A stretch of 64,000 bases of DNA from positions 152,790-216,789 of the forward strand of contig JANPYM010000009.1 in NCBI GenBank assembly GCA_025890175.1, given 5' to 3'. The stretch is from Ciborinia camelliae (Eukaryota > Ascomycota > Leotiomycetes > Helotiales > Sclerotiniaceae). Under the pieces are notes generated by a model. That model was not told the DNA's origin, searched no databases, and was given only the letters and a program-made list of their open reading frames with translations. Below are positions 23,299 to 34,055 of this stretch, one piece after another; position 1 is the stretch's first letter, and every line of letters begins with the position of its first letter. A program made the translations under genes and the position numbers.

Positions 23299-26264
23299 AT
23301 GGTACAACAAGGAAAAAAGGGTAACGACCTTCCCAACGGCGGCACAAAGTATAGAGAGCAATCCGCAACCATGACGTCGCAAAGAAAAGATATGGGAGAT
23401 GCTCGAGGAAATGGTATGGGAAAGGCTGATGGTAGATCACAAAATGGTTTGTCATCCTATTCCGAATCAGTGACATCACAAATTCTAACCTTTTCAGGCA
23501 ACTCAGGTTTCTTTCGTACAGACACGGCGATCTCTGGTGGCAACAGAAATCAAGGAGAACGTGTATTACAACGATGGGTTCCCGACAAGCCTGCCGATAC
23601 CGATGGCTCCTTGGAAGGAGGTCGAGGAAGAGTTGGTGCTTGGGATCAGTTCGCAGAGAATGAGCGACGTTTCGGCATTAAGACAGACTACGATGAGAAC
23701 ATTTACACAACTCAGATCAATACCAACCATCCGCATTACGCACAGAGACTTGCCGAAGCAGATAGGAAGGCTAGAGAAATTGAACGCAGCACAGCCTTGA
23801 ACTCTCATGTTGCAGAGGAACGTATTGCGGATCACATCGGATCAAATGAGAATGGACTTGATGAAGAAGACAAGTAAGTTACACCTAAGATTTTTTTTTC
23901 AAAAGTAATTGCTAACACATAAGCAGATACAGTGGTGTTCGCAGACAAGATTTCCCACCCCTCACCTCGTCTAAAGGTGCATACCAACCACCTGGAAAGC
24001 GTGCTCCTGTTGATCGTGCTTCCATTGATCGTGCACCTGCGGCTGCTCCAGTCGCTACTCCCGCCGATCGTGCTCTTGTCGATTCAGCCATCATGTTTGC
24101 AGGAGCGAAAGCCGATAAACCCGCCGATAAGGTAAAGCCAGCTGCAGCGGCGAAATCAACAAAGCCAGAGGTAGCAACTCCACCTGCTACCACCGAGTCA
24201 AGCACTACACCAGAGCTTAAGACTTCTGCATCTCCTTCTGCAAGCCGCACAGTTTCTCCACAAGTCAAAACTACTGGTGGACCAAATGCTACCGCGACTG
24301 TTGAGGCTGATGTTTCCAAGGCTTTCAAGAACTTCGCCGCCAATCAGAGGAACAATATCCAACAAATTCGCATGAACAAGATCAAGAATGATAAGCAAAT
24401 TAAGCTCAATGACCTTAAGAAATTTGCGAATGATTTCAAGCTGAACACTCCAGTTCCAAGCGATCTCGTTTCTATCATTGCCAAGGACCCTGCGAAGCAA
24501 AAAGCAATCCAGGAGAAGGCACAACGCAACGCTGAAGAAGCCAAGCTCCATCCTACTGAATCAGTCAAGCCCATGATACCAAATTTCGAAGGTAACGGTG
24601 CACAACGTTCCGCTACTACAACCACCAGTCATACCACATCACCACCATCTGGTTCTTCGAGTCGCCAAAACGTTAACCGTGGTCCTTATCCTCAAGGTAC
24701 TCACAGTTTCACCCAGAATTCTCGAGGAGATAGACCTGCTCAAGCACAGCAGTCAATGCCTCGGAGTGGCACGGCGGGAAATTTGTCCCAGCGATTGAGA
24801 AACCTCGAACAAAGCAGGCCTGCTCAAGTTCCATCCAATGTGATGCCGGTTCACGAGGCTAGACTTCCACCCACTGGTCCCTCGAATCTTGTTGATCCGA
24901 ACTTCTCCCGTCGTTCGAGTGGTGTAACGAGTGCTCAAGGTGGTCCAAGACTTAATGCTAATGTCAGCGAATTCCGCCCAAATGCATTCGCCAAAGACTT
25001 CAGTCCCGCTGGTAATCCAAGCAGTGGCTCAAGCCCTCGCTCGATGGCCAATGCTCCAGAGGCTCAGCCAACACCACCCGTTGCACGTTCGTTGATTCGT
25101 CGCAAGCCATTGCCAAAGGGAGCCCGTCCTTCGCTTAAAGGCAAATATGATGCGATGGAGCTCATCAAGACTCTCAAGCCAGGAGATGGAAAGAACTGGG
25201 GCAGGAATGGTGGCTTAAAGCCAGCTTATGACACACATTTGCTATGGAAATTGAGTGCTAACGATGCACCCACGGAGTCTTACGTTCAAGTCTTTGAAAA
25301 GGCACCCTTCCCCACCGCTACACCAGTTGTATCGGAACCTCACCCACCACAAGCAGCCCCACAAGTACCACATCAACATCAATTGCCATTCCACCTTCAA
25401 TCAGGTGTGCACAACATCAATGCTAGGCAATCCCCACGTCAACCACCAATTAACATGCATGGAGCTCAAATGGGTCACCCCACCCCGGCTTTCAGTGGTC
25501 CTGATGAACTGCGTATGATGCCATCACACTCTGCACAATCCTTCTCATCTCCAAGAATGCAACAACTTCCCATGGCATTCCATTCTCCAATGGGTGCAAA
25601 TGCTCAATTGGCTTACAACCCACAGATGGTTCCTTACCCTGGTGCACCTCAAATACAGCCATTCAGATCCCTTTCTCAAAACCATCAATTTATGCCTCAG
25701 CAAGCACATATGGGTCAACCAGTTATGATACCTAACCCTGCTGGTGGATTTATGCCTCCACAAGGAATGGCACCTGGTCCACAAATGATGTATCCACCTG
25801 GTGCACAGGGTCAGTTCATGCCACCAAATAATGGTCACCCTCCGGCTATGCCAAATGGTGGTTATCCAAGTCCTGGTCGAGGTGCTCCAATGATGATGAA
25901 TCAAGGCTCGCAACAAGGTCACCCACAACCTATTTATGGTATGAGCCCAGGTCCTCAATATGGTAATGTAGCACCAGTTTTCCCTCAACCAATTCCAAAT
26001 CAAAGTAAGTTTAGCATTTTAAGAAACATTGCAATCGATTCTAATACATCAATAGTGCCAATGGGAGGTGGTTATGGAGCACCAAATCAATTCGGTACAA
26101 GTCCTCAACATGGTGGACCAAGAAATCAGTATAACCCAAACGCACCAAACTACACTGGCTACAGAAACTTCCAACAACGCGGACAACACCCACATGGCCC
26201 ACCAAACAATCAAGTTCCTACCGGTCCTCAAGCTCAAGCTACTGGTGTAGCTGATGAGAGTTAA
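23299..26264 (+). CDS. pbp1: Pbp1 / ataxin-2 homologue with LsmAD domain and PAM2 motif
   Basis: Cytoplasmic RNA-binding regulator of poly(A) tail length, stress granules and TORC1 signalling (family knowledge). Exons 23299-23446, 23498-23873, 23927-26004 and 26056-26264 sum to 2811 bp, 936 residues. Introns are 51, 53 and 51 bp. The two of 51 bp keep the frame open, so they are easily missed. The LsmAD domain is clear near residues 96-150 (WDQFAENERRFGIKTDYDEN). A PAM2 motif that binds the poly(A)-binding protein MLLE domain lies near residue 516 (LNANVSEFRPNAF). The C-terminal third is Pro/Gln/Met-rich and low in complexity. The N-terminal Lsm domain usual in the family is not visible. The start codes MVQQGKKGNDLPNG, which resembles the end of an Lsm strand, and an acceptor-like TATCAG precedes it, so an upstream exon may be missing or lost. 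Confidence 0.88.
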
Positions 26265-27204
26265 TGAGCGAAAATGCTCCGACTTTCCGAAAATATATTC
26301 ATCACGCCGATGCTTAAGCATCATGCATTTTGATAACATAGAAGAGTACAGCATTAAGTCTACGATCTTTTATTGTTGCATCTTTAGAGTGATTGCATCA
26401 ATAGAGTTCATCGGATCTTATTTGGATCACTGGCATCAATAGTCCAAAGATCAAAGCCATTGGATCCATCCCACGCATTTGATCTCAATCCATGGTGGTT
26501 AGTTGGTACAGATTTTTTTTTTTGCTTAGCTTTGTGGTTGGAAGGATTATATACTGCCTTTGAGATGTATATCTGATATCTGTATCAGAAGATTGGCAAA
26601 GGATGGACTCGACTACTATTAACTAGATTGGACAATTCACAATCCAACTGTACAGCAGGGTGGAAGGGAGGGAACCATTGCAAGAGTGTTTCTTTTAATC
26701 GAAACATTCATCAAGCATTTGGTGAGCTGGCCAGACTAGTAGATGTGGCATTCCATCTAGTGAAAGAGGCTTGAGAAAATGTATTCATGGATATGATGGA
26801 AGGAATGAATTAACAAGGCTTTTAGAAGATGGGGTAGAAAAAAACTTTTCTACCATCACTTTTATGTATGTATTTTACATAGCTTTAGGTCTATAAGCAT
26901 AAGCACCATTCCATCATGATAGTTTTTATATTTTGAGATTTTGATTTGATATGGTGTCATGAGATGTACTTGAGTCTTGTTACTATTTTGATTTTCTTTT
27001 CCATTTTCAGTAATGTTTCCATTTCCAATTGCGAATACAAATGCGAACGCCCCCGCGCCCATTCCCTTACAAGATGGGACCCATTGGATTTCCTATTCAC
27101 GTTTCTTTCTCGATATACTTCCTCCCTCCCTCTTTTCTTTTCTTCCTTATCCACCCAACTACCCATAAGCTTTGTTTTATATGTTGGATTACACGTTGGG
27201 TAGA

Positions 27205-27570
27205 TGGAGGGAGGAGAGGAGGGAGAAGGTAGGTAGATGGGGGGAGAGGAAAGGGGAAGAAGTGGGAGAGAAGGAGTAGGAGAGGGGAGAGGGGGAGAGG
27301 GGAGAGGAAAGAGAAAGAAGTGAGAGAAAGGGNNNNNNNNNNAAAGTCGGGGGTGTTGGAACTTGGAAGCCTTAGGGGAGTTGGGGAGTAGAGAGTTGAG
27401 GTGAGGTTTTGGGTTTTGGGTGACGGTTGAGGGTTGAGGGTTGGGGGTTGGGTGACGGTTGAGGGTTGAGGGTTGGGGGTTGGGGGTTGAAAAATTCGGG
27501 GGGTGTTGGAAGTCTGAGGGGAGTTGGGGAGTAGAGAGTTGGGGTGAGGGTTGAGGGTTGAGGGTTGCGG
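27205..27570. repeat. Purine/G-rich tract with TTGAGGG/TTGGGGG heptamers and gap
   Basis: GA-rich DNA (GGAGAGG units) reaches the ten-N gap at 27333-27342. It is followed by a twice-repeated segment (GGAAGTCTGAGGGGAGTTGGGGAGTAGAGAGTTG-like, near 27360 and 27508) and runs of GGTTGAG/GGTTGGG heptamers at 27422-27490 and 27540-27570. The G-runs could form quadruplexes. It is not the canonical telomere repeat. Confidence 0.7.
27333..27342. other. Assembly gap of 10 N
   Basis: Ten N between GA-rich DNA and G-rich repeats; likely a placeholder of unknown true size. Confidence 0.97.
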
Positions 27571-28534
27571 GGATGATATGATAATGTTTAAAAGTCTGGA
27601 GAGTGTTGAAAGGGAGTTGGGGATTTTAACGAGTGAACACTTGATGAATTGGACGGACCAAGGGTAGACAAGCTCCTAGTATGAGTGTAATGATGAGAAT
27701 AAGTAATTATTTTTGAGTGGAAGAATAACTGGGTATTGATTTTTAAATTTAATTTCACGAATAATTGTAATTATTGTTGTTTTTATTTGGTCTACGGACT
27801 TTGAGTTGATGAAATCTGGAATTGATTGATATATTGGGTTAGATAGCAAAATGAGGGGTTCGTTTCAATCACATGAATATGGTATAGGGCTCACCGGGAG
27901 CTTGGATGGAAACTTAGATTACTTGATCGCTAATTTAACCTTAAAGATTCGGATCATATATGCTTTACGATAAGGATGAAGATAAGATCTCCGTAAAGCT
28001 TTACCGTACCTATCTAATATTATACATCAAAGCTCTAATCTAAGACTTCAATGTTCTGCATTATTTATAACGTATCGAACTTTTCAAGGTCTCCTCTGAA
28101 GTACGTTGTATAAGTACCTACCTAGGTAGTAAACTGTACAATGTGCCATGTCATGCATGTCTTGAAATCTCATCATGTTTGCTCTTTTCCCATGTTTGCT
28201 TACTTGCTGTTTGTGAGACTGAGATCCCGGGCAGCCACTTATTACGCCGGAGATTTTTTATCGTCTGGTGTTGGTGTTTCTTGAATCTCCCTGCCTTGTT
28301 TTCTTGCTTGATTTGATTATTTTTGGCATTAAGGAAGGTTCCTATTATTCTCTTTCCCATTTACACTTTACCTAGTACTTGCGTATCTTCTTCTTCTTTT
28401 TGATTTGATTTGATTTCTATATTCATTGGATTCTGATCGACACAAGCTCTCAAAAGCTTCAAGAGCTGATCCCCGATATTAATCTCCACCTCCCCTCGCT
28501 ATCAAACTTTAAATTTTAATACGCTCTTCTCGAA

Positions 28535-29962
28535 ATGCGTCTTTCGTCGAATATTTTATGTCTGCCGACTTCGATTATCTTATTACTTGTTTCGCAGACC
28601 AACTCTGTACAAGCTGTTGATGGTATTCGAATACCGGTTCAATGGCCTCACGATCTTACGGCATATGTTAAATATTGGATTTATGGATCTGCGAGTGATG
28701 GAGAGTTTGAGGGGGATGATACGGTGATTGTTCAAAGTCCAGTTGGGATACTGAAAATGAGTGAAGATGAAGGAGAGAAATTCTTCATGGAATATTGGCA
28801 ATTCGGAGGAAAGGATGCGCAATCGAGTTTGGATGGGAGCAATAGTTTTCTGCGGAAAAGAGATTTGAAAGAGGAGGCTAGATCACTTGTGAATTCATCG
28901 ATTCCATTATCTTTTCGAACACCATTCGCCCTACATACGGATGATCGTTCAGGATCTTTGGATTATCAAGAACTTCAAATTCGTGGGAAAGATTCAGTTG
29001 CTGCATTGTCTATACTTGAGAAGAGAGATTTTCAATGTCCTACAGGAACGTCGAATTGTTCAACTATCGGATATCCAAATAGTTGTTGCGCAACAGATGA
29101 GACTTGTTTTCAAATCACAGATACTGGTCTAGGACCTGTTGGATGTTGTCCTACTGGAGGGAACTGTGGAGGAACGATTACGAATTGTGCATCACCTAAT
29201 ACACCTTGTTCGGATGATGTAGGAGGAGGTTGTTGCATACCCAATTATGTATGTGCTTCAGTTGGTTGTGTGATAAATCCATCACTTGTAGTAGTTGTCA
29301 CTACAATCAAAACTTTGACCATGGTTTCCTCAACTCCATCGACCACAACTCAAACAACTACGATTACAAGTACCCGATCTTCCTTATCTAGCTCTTCAAG
29401 CGTATCGACTAGCTCATCTCAAACTTCATCATCATCAGTCACCACAACTACAACCACATCAGCCTCAGGAATCATTCCAGTTCGACCTACAGGCGAGACG
29501 ACAATCACAACGACCGATTCCACATCCGCCACCACGGGGGGAAATACATGTCCCACGGGCTTCTACGCCTGCTCCGCCCACTATCAAGGAGGATGTTGTC
29601 GCACGGGTCGCAATTGCGATACGACATCCTGTCCGCCGACGTCCTCAACCACGATCATCAGTAGCGGAGTCACGATCGCCGTTCCCGTTGGATCGGCCGC
29701 CACGACGGCTTCGCCCACCGGTGCGTGCGCGACGGGTTGGTCGGCTTGTCCCCGGGGTTTGGGCGGTGATTGTTGTCCCAGTGGTTGGACTTGTGGTACG
29801 GCGAGTTGTGAGATGACCCGGGTACGGGCTACGGGTGGTGCGATGACGACGGAGTTGCTTCAGAAGGAAATTCCTGGGGTGGGGGCGAGGATTCGGGTGC
29901 GTGGAAGTGGATGTGGATTGGTGGGGTTGGGGGGTGTGGTGGTTGTTTGGTTGGTTTTGTGA
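28535..29962 (+). CDS. Secreted cysteine-rich GPI-anchored protein
   Basis: An intronless 475-residue protein of unknown function, probably in the cell wall or on the outer membrane. Seen: a signal peptide (about 1-27), a first third with two Lys-Arg processing-like sites (RKRDL and EKRDF), then several Cys-rich modules with paired cysteines (NSCCATDETC, VGCCPTGGNC, GGGCCIPNYVC). After these come a long Ser/Thr linker likely to be O-glycosylated, two further modules (GGCCRTGRNC, GDCCPSGWTC) and a short hydrophobic C-terminus typical of a GPI signal. The CC-x(5)-C pattern resembles fungal GPI-anchored Cys-rich proteins. The last third is clearly more GC-rich than the first. A hexanucleotide array starts 33 bp after the stop. 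Confidence 0.82.
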   Translation: MRLSSNILCLPTSIILLLVSQTNSVQAVDGIRIPVQWPHDLTAYVKYWIYGSASDGEFEGDDTVIVQSPVGILKMSEDEGEKFFMEYWQFGGKDAQSSLDGSNSFLRKRDLKEEARSLVNSSIPLSFRTPFALHTDDRSGSLDYQELQIRGKDSVAALSILEKRDFQCPTGTSNCSTIGYPNSCCATDETCFQITDTGLGPVGCCPTGGNCGGTITNCASPNTPCSDDVGGGCCIPNYVCASVGCVINPSLVVVVTTIKTLTMVSSTPSTTTQTTTITSTRSSLSSSSSVSTSSSQTSSSSVTTTTTTSASGIIPVRPTGETTITTTDSTSATTGGNTCPTGFYACSAHYQGGCCRTGRNCDTTSCPPTSSTTIISSGVTIAVPVGSAATTASPTGACATGWSACPRGLGGDCCPSGWTCGTASCEMTRVRATGGAMTTELLQKEIPGVGARIRVRGSGCGLVGLGGVVVVWLVL

Positions 29963-29994
29963 TTGAGGGGAGGGGATGTAGGAGGGATGTGGAT

Positions 29995-30218
29995 ATGAAT
30001 ATGAATATGAATATGAATATGAATATGAATATGAATATGAATATGAATATGAATATGAATATGAATATGAATATGAATATGAATATGAATATGAATATGA
30101 ATATGAATATGAATATGAATATGAATATGAATATGAATATGAATATGAATATGAATATGAATATGAATATGAATATGAATATGAATATGAATATGAATAT
30201 GAATATGAATATGAATAT
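29995..30218. repeat. (ATGAAT)n hexanucleotide array, about 37 units
   Basis: About 224 bp of uninterrupted ATGAAT directly downstream of the GPI-protein gene, presumably in its 3' UTR. It is open in several frames, giving an apparent Met-Asn repeat protein. That is an artefact of the repeat. Its perfection implies recent expansion. Confidence 0.95.
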
Positions 30219-30457
30219 GGGTTTATAAGTACCTACCTACCTATCTACCTACCTAATGAGATGAATGATAGTCTATATCTATATATACATATGAATGAGC
30301 ATAGGGGATTGAAAGATTTTCAATCTCATGAAATGAAATCAGAACTTTAGTTCACATATGAACAATATTAACAATATGCAATACCTATCTCCAGAAGAAG
30401 ATCGATGATCCGAAGATTTCTTTCACCTCTATGTTTTTCTTCTTTTTTTGAGCAATG

Positions 30458-30489
<32 letters not shown>

Positions 30490-32520
30490 GGTACCTAGTA
30501 CTATAAGAATGAGAATGAAGATAGCTGGAGGTATAAGTACCTAGATAGGTAAGGCTACTTTGATTAGGTAGATGGGTCCTAACTACCTATTGGTTGAATA
30601 CCAATCTATGTATATAAATAAAATATATAAATATATAAATAGGAATATAGGAATATGGGAATATAGGTATATGGGAATATAGGAATATAGAAATATAGGG
30701 AGGGAAATCCACAAAGAATAAGCTGGAGAATAAAGAATAAAGAATGGGAACCCCCTTTACCTAGATTAGATGTAGGACCTTGCCTAGACTATGTACCCGA
30801 GTCGTAAATTTGGTGTTTATTTATTTATCTATCTGCTTCTCTGTCTAGGTACCAATTACCTTCATGCCTGGGTATCTTTCTAGTGGGTAGATATATTAAT
30901 AGGTATCTGGTGTATCTTATATATCTTCTACTACCTTGTCTTATATACTTTATCTTCTATCACCTTGCCTTACCTTCTATTACTTTATACCTTCCCTTCC
31001 CTAGATAATATAAAAACAAAAACAAAAATCGAATTCCCATCCACCATCATCCATCCACCACCCATGAAACCCCTCGACACCAACCTCCTGCTCTGCTCCT
31101 CCTCCTCTACATCTACATCTACATCTACATCTACAGCATCCTCTTCTACACGCACGTGCTGCGCGCCGCCGCGCCCGAGGAATCGCTGCTCCTGCTGGGC
31201 GTCGCGCTTGCATACGCGTCTTTCGTGGCGCTGGATGTTTTTTGGGTTTGGGTTTGGGTTTTGGGCTGGGATTTGGGGGTTTGGGGTTGGGATTTGGGGT
31301 TGGGGGTTTGGGTTGCGCTTTTTTAGGGGGGGGGGTTTGGGGGTTTGTGGATTTGGGGAGTGAGGGGAGGGAAGGGAAGATACTGGGGGGAGATATACTC
31401 GGGAGTGAGGGGAAGTGTGGCTAGGTACCTACTACAGCCCTGCGCCACTACGGACGTGCTTGGATGAGCTTGGATGAATAAAATAAAATAAAATACAGGG
31501 GTCCGGATAACAAAACAAAACAAAACAAAACATAACATAACATAACAAACATAACAGGACAGGGGTAGTGAGGCTTAAAAGTTCCCTTCCTCAACCATCC
31601 TTACCTACCTAGTGAGGAAATAAAAGGCTAGGCAAGGCTAGAAGGGAAAAAAGATAAGAAGGGAATGATAAGCCAGACGGGAAACGAAACGAGACGAGAC
31701 GGATCAATAGAAAAGATATCACGATACGATTAAGTAGAGCGATTACGGTCTGGAAGATAGATTTGGAAGGTATTGAAGATTCTGAAGCGCATGAGGAGAT
31801 AGGAAGATAGGAAGATAGGAAGATAGGAAGATATTGAAGATTCTGAAGATTTTGAAGAGTACGAAAAGTACGGATAAAGCAAGAGGAAGAAGACGAAGAA
31901 GACGAATCAAGCAAGAGGACGAAGAAGACGAATCAAGCAAGAGGAAGAAGACGAATCAAGAAAGAGGAAGAAGACGAGCAAGACGAGAGAAGAGGGGTAG
32001 AAATTCGGGTTTGCCTCGGTTTGTTTTGTGAGAGGGAAGAGCGAAGAGGGAGAATATTTACTGAAGGTCTGCGGATCTGCGAGCTTGCAAGTCTGCGAGG
32101 TACATACGAGGACGAGGACGAAAACTCGAACGCGAACGCGAATTAGAACCTCGAAATCGGAGTCGGAGACTTGATACTTGATACTCGATACTCGAAGGGA
32201 GATTTCCCAAGAAGTAGGAGATATTGATTGTGGTTTCGATATTCATTTATTGATTTATACTTGGGGTTTATTGGTTTCTATTCGGTTTATTGCGCCATAG
32301 ACCATAGCGGAGAAAGAAGAAGAGGAAGACGAGGGGAAAATAAGGGAACGAGAGGGGACTTACTTCTATTTCTGCGGTATCTCTACAAGTGGATTGTTCT
32401 TATTTGGGACGACTTTTACCCACCTACCTACCCATATATCCATACAAACAAACAAACCCTCTACCTTCAAGCGCCCAAACCACATAAAACATAACATAAC
32501 ATAACCAACCACCAACAAAA
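30219..32520. other. Repeat-rich intergenic DNA
   Basis: Contains TACCTACC, TATA (30466-30490), GGAATATA (30640-30700), TTTGGG (31240-31320), AACATAAC (31510-31550), GGAAGATA (31795-31840) and GAAGAAGACGA (31880-31980) repeats. A possible broken small membrane-protein frame at 31064-31326 is listed separately. Nothing else could be supported. Confidence 0.5.
31064..31326 (+). pseudogene. Possible small membrane protein, interrupted by one frameshift
   Basis: An ATG at 31064 opens MKPLDTNLLLC. Shifting frame by one base within the adjoining CTCTG/CTC tract gives a second open stretch from about 31095 to a TAG at 31324. That stretch reads like coding sequence: Tyr-Ile repeats, then SILFYTHVLRAAAPEESLLL and GVALAYASFVALDVFW, followed by Trp/Gly/Leu-rich residues from TTTGGG repeats. 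Two hydrophobic segments suggest a membrane protein of roughly 87 residues. The break sits in C/T simple-sequence DNA, so a sequencing error is as likely as a real mutation. No homologue is recognised and chance remains possible. Confidence 0.3.
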
Positions 32521-33398
32521 ATGGCGTCATCGAATTCCAACCCAGCGGGTAGGGGCCGCACACAAACCCATACACATACGCAAACGCAGACGCAGACGCC
32601 TACGTCAGCACCAGTCTTAAGATTAAGAGGAGCGACTTCTCATGAGGAGAGTGAGAGTAGTGCGGATGGAGATGCGAGGGGTGGTGCGGGGAGGGGAAGA
32701 AGAATTCAGTGGGCGGAGGATGTGGTGGATAATGAGGGGATGGGGAGGAAGAGTAGTAAAGGTTTGTTTTTATTTTTTTGATGTTGGTTTTGGGTCTGAA
32801 CCCAAGTTGGAGAGATCATACCAGAGCAGAAATGACACTGTCTCGACCTCCGTCATATGTGGTGAGGGGATACTTGCTTATCCCCTCCACCATCAGGATA
32901 GACAAAAATCAAAACTCTTCTAGGATTGGTTTGAATGTTGTTTCTGGGCGGTTTTATCGATATTCAAACTAGTGCGAAAGGAAATTTAGTTTTTGACTAT
33001 CCTGAAGATGGAGGGATATGAAATGAAGGAGGGTTGTATGAATTTGGTAGCATGAATTTGGATATGGATATGAATAAGCTAACCAAGAAATAGTATGTTG
33101 CATATATCACGCCCCCCGCTCCATCGATGAATCCTCAGATGAATCGTCAAGTGATAGTGATGATAGTAGTAGTGATGATGATGATGGGGGTGCGAAACCT
33201 TCTGGTAGTGGTAAAGGAAAGGGAGATAAGCATCATCATGGACATGAACATGAACATGGAGATGGAGATGATTGTGGACATGGGCATGGAAATGGTAGTG
33301 GGAAGGGAAAGGGAAAGGGAAAAGAGAGGAAAAGAAGTCCGAATGCTTATGAGAGGCAACCAAGTCATAAGGGCAAGGGAAAAGGAAGTGGGAGTTGA
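32521..33398 (+). CDS. ypi1: Ypi1-type inhibitor of protein phosphatase 1
   Basis: A small, mostly disordered regulator of the type-1 phosphatase catalytic subunit (Glc7). Exons 32521-32761 and 33094-33398 (546 bp) give 181 residues. The 332 bp intron (donor GTTTGT, branch GCTAAC near 33078, acceptor AATAG) is long for this window. The family core is complete: RIQW at residues 61-64 is an RVxF-like PP1-docking motif, followed by AEDVVDNEGMG and, across the splice, KSSK-VCCIYHAPR. An acidic Ser/Asp run and a His/Gly/Lys-rich tail follow. The N-terminal Thr/Gln-rich stretch comes from an ACACAAACGCA-like repeat. The splice restores a conserved Cys-Cys motif, which supports the model. Confidence 0.9.
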
Positions 33399-33963
33399 GT
33401 TGAGTAGAGTTGAGTTGGATGGAGAGGGGAGGGAAAGGGAAGGGCGGGGAGCGGAGAGAGGAAGTAAGATGACTCGATTTGAGATGATTCAATAGAAAGT
33501 TTTCTATGCTAGATTCCACGTTCTTCTTCGATAGAATACAGGCCGAGGCTCTCGTTTCCCTCTTTGACTCAACACCGGCCAAGGGCTCGTGTATTCCTTG
33601 TGATCATCCCGGGCGAAAGAAATCTTCAAGGTGAGTCTCCCAATATAACATACTCATCGGGAATATCGTTATATATCACTCACGAATGATTCAGGTTTTC
33701 CTCAGGCTTAGCTTGGTGCAACCAAATCGTTGTCTTATACCCCTCGATCTCCCAACGACTTTCCTTTTTTTTTCAGCACATCACTTCACTACTGAGCATC
33801 ACTCCCGAATAGTCTTTCACCCACTTCACTGCTGAGAATCACATCGCTCCCGAATAGTCCTTCACACGCATCACTACTGAGCATCGCATCGATACTTCAT
33901 CACATCACATACCATACCATCTCACTCTTCTTCTAAAGCTATATCCTCCTCACTTCCGTACAG
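33399..33963. other. Intergenic DNA between ypi1 and the 34 kb gene
   Basis: G/A-rich then C/T-rich DNA. It includes two or three copies of a CATCACTACTGAGCATCRC-like unit at about 33778-33890, probably in the promoter or leader of the next gene. No coding signal. Confidence 0.5.
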
Positions 33964-34055
33964 GTATGTTGTTGTTTGTTTGTTTGATTTTGATTTTGAT
34001 TGATTGATCAATGGCATCGGCTGACCTTTTTTTAAAGACTTTTTCAACTACAGCC

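Larger units (their letters stand above)
26265..28534. other. Intergenic region between pbp1 and the GPI-protein gene
   Basis: About 2.3 kb containing the 3' flank of pbp1, a purine-rich tract with an assembly gap, G-rich heptamer repeats, and AT-rich DNA from about 27600. Short open frames (26946-27203 plus, 28151-28360 minus) show no domain. Confidence 0.5.

Noticed and set aside
27411..27570. Internal telomere-like repeat
   Set aside because: The units are TTGAGGG/TTGGGGG, not the usual fungal TTAGGG, and there is no subtelomeric gene content around.
29911..30228. Met-Asn repeat protein
   Set aside because: It is the translation of the (ATGAAT)n array, out of frame with the GPI-protein gene.
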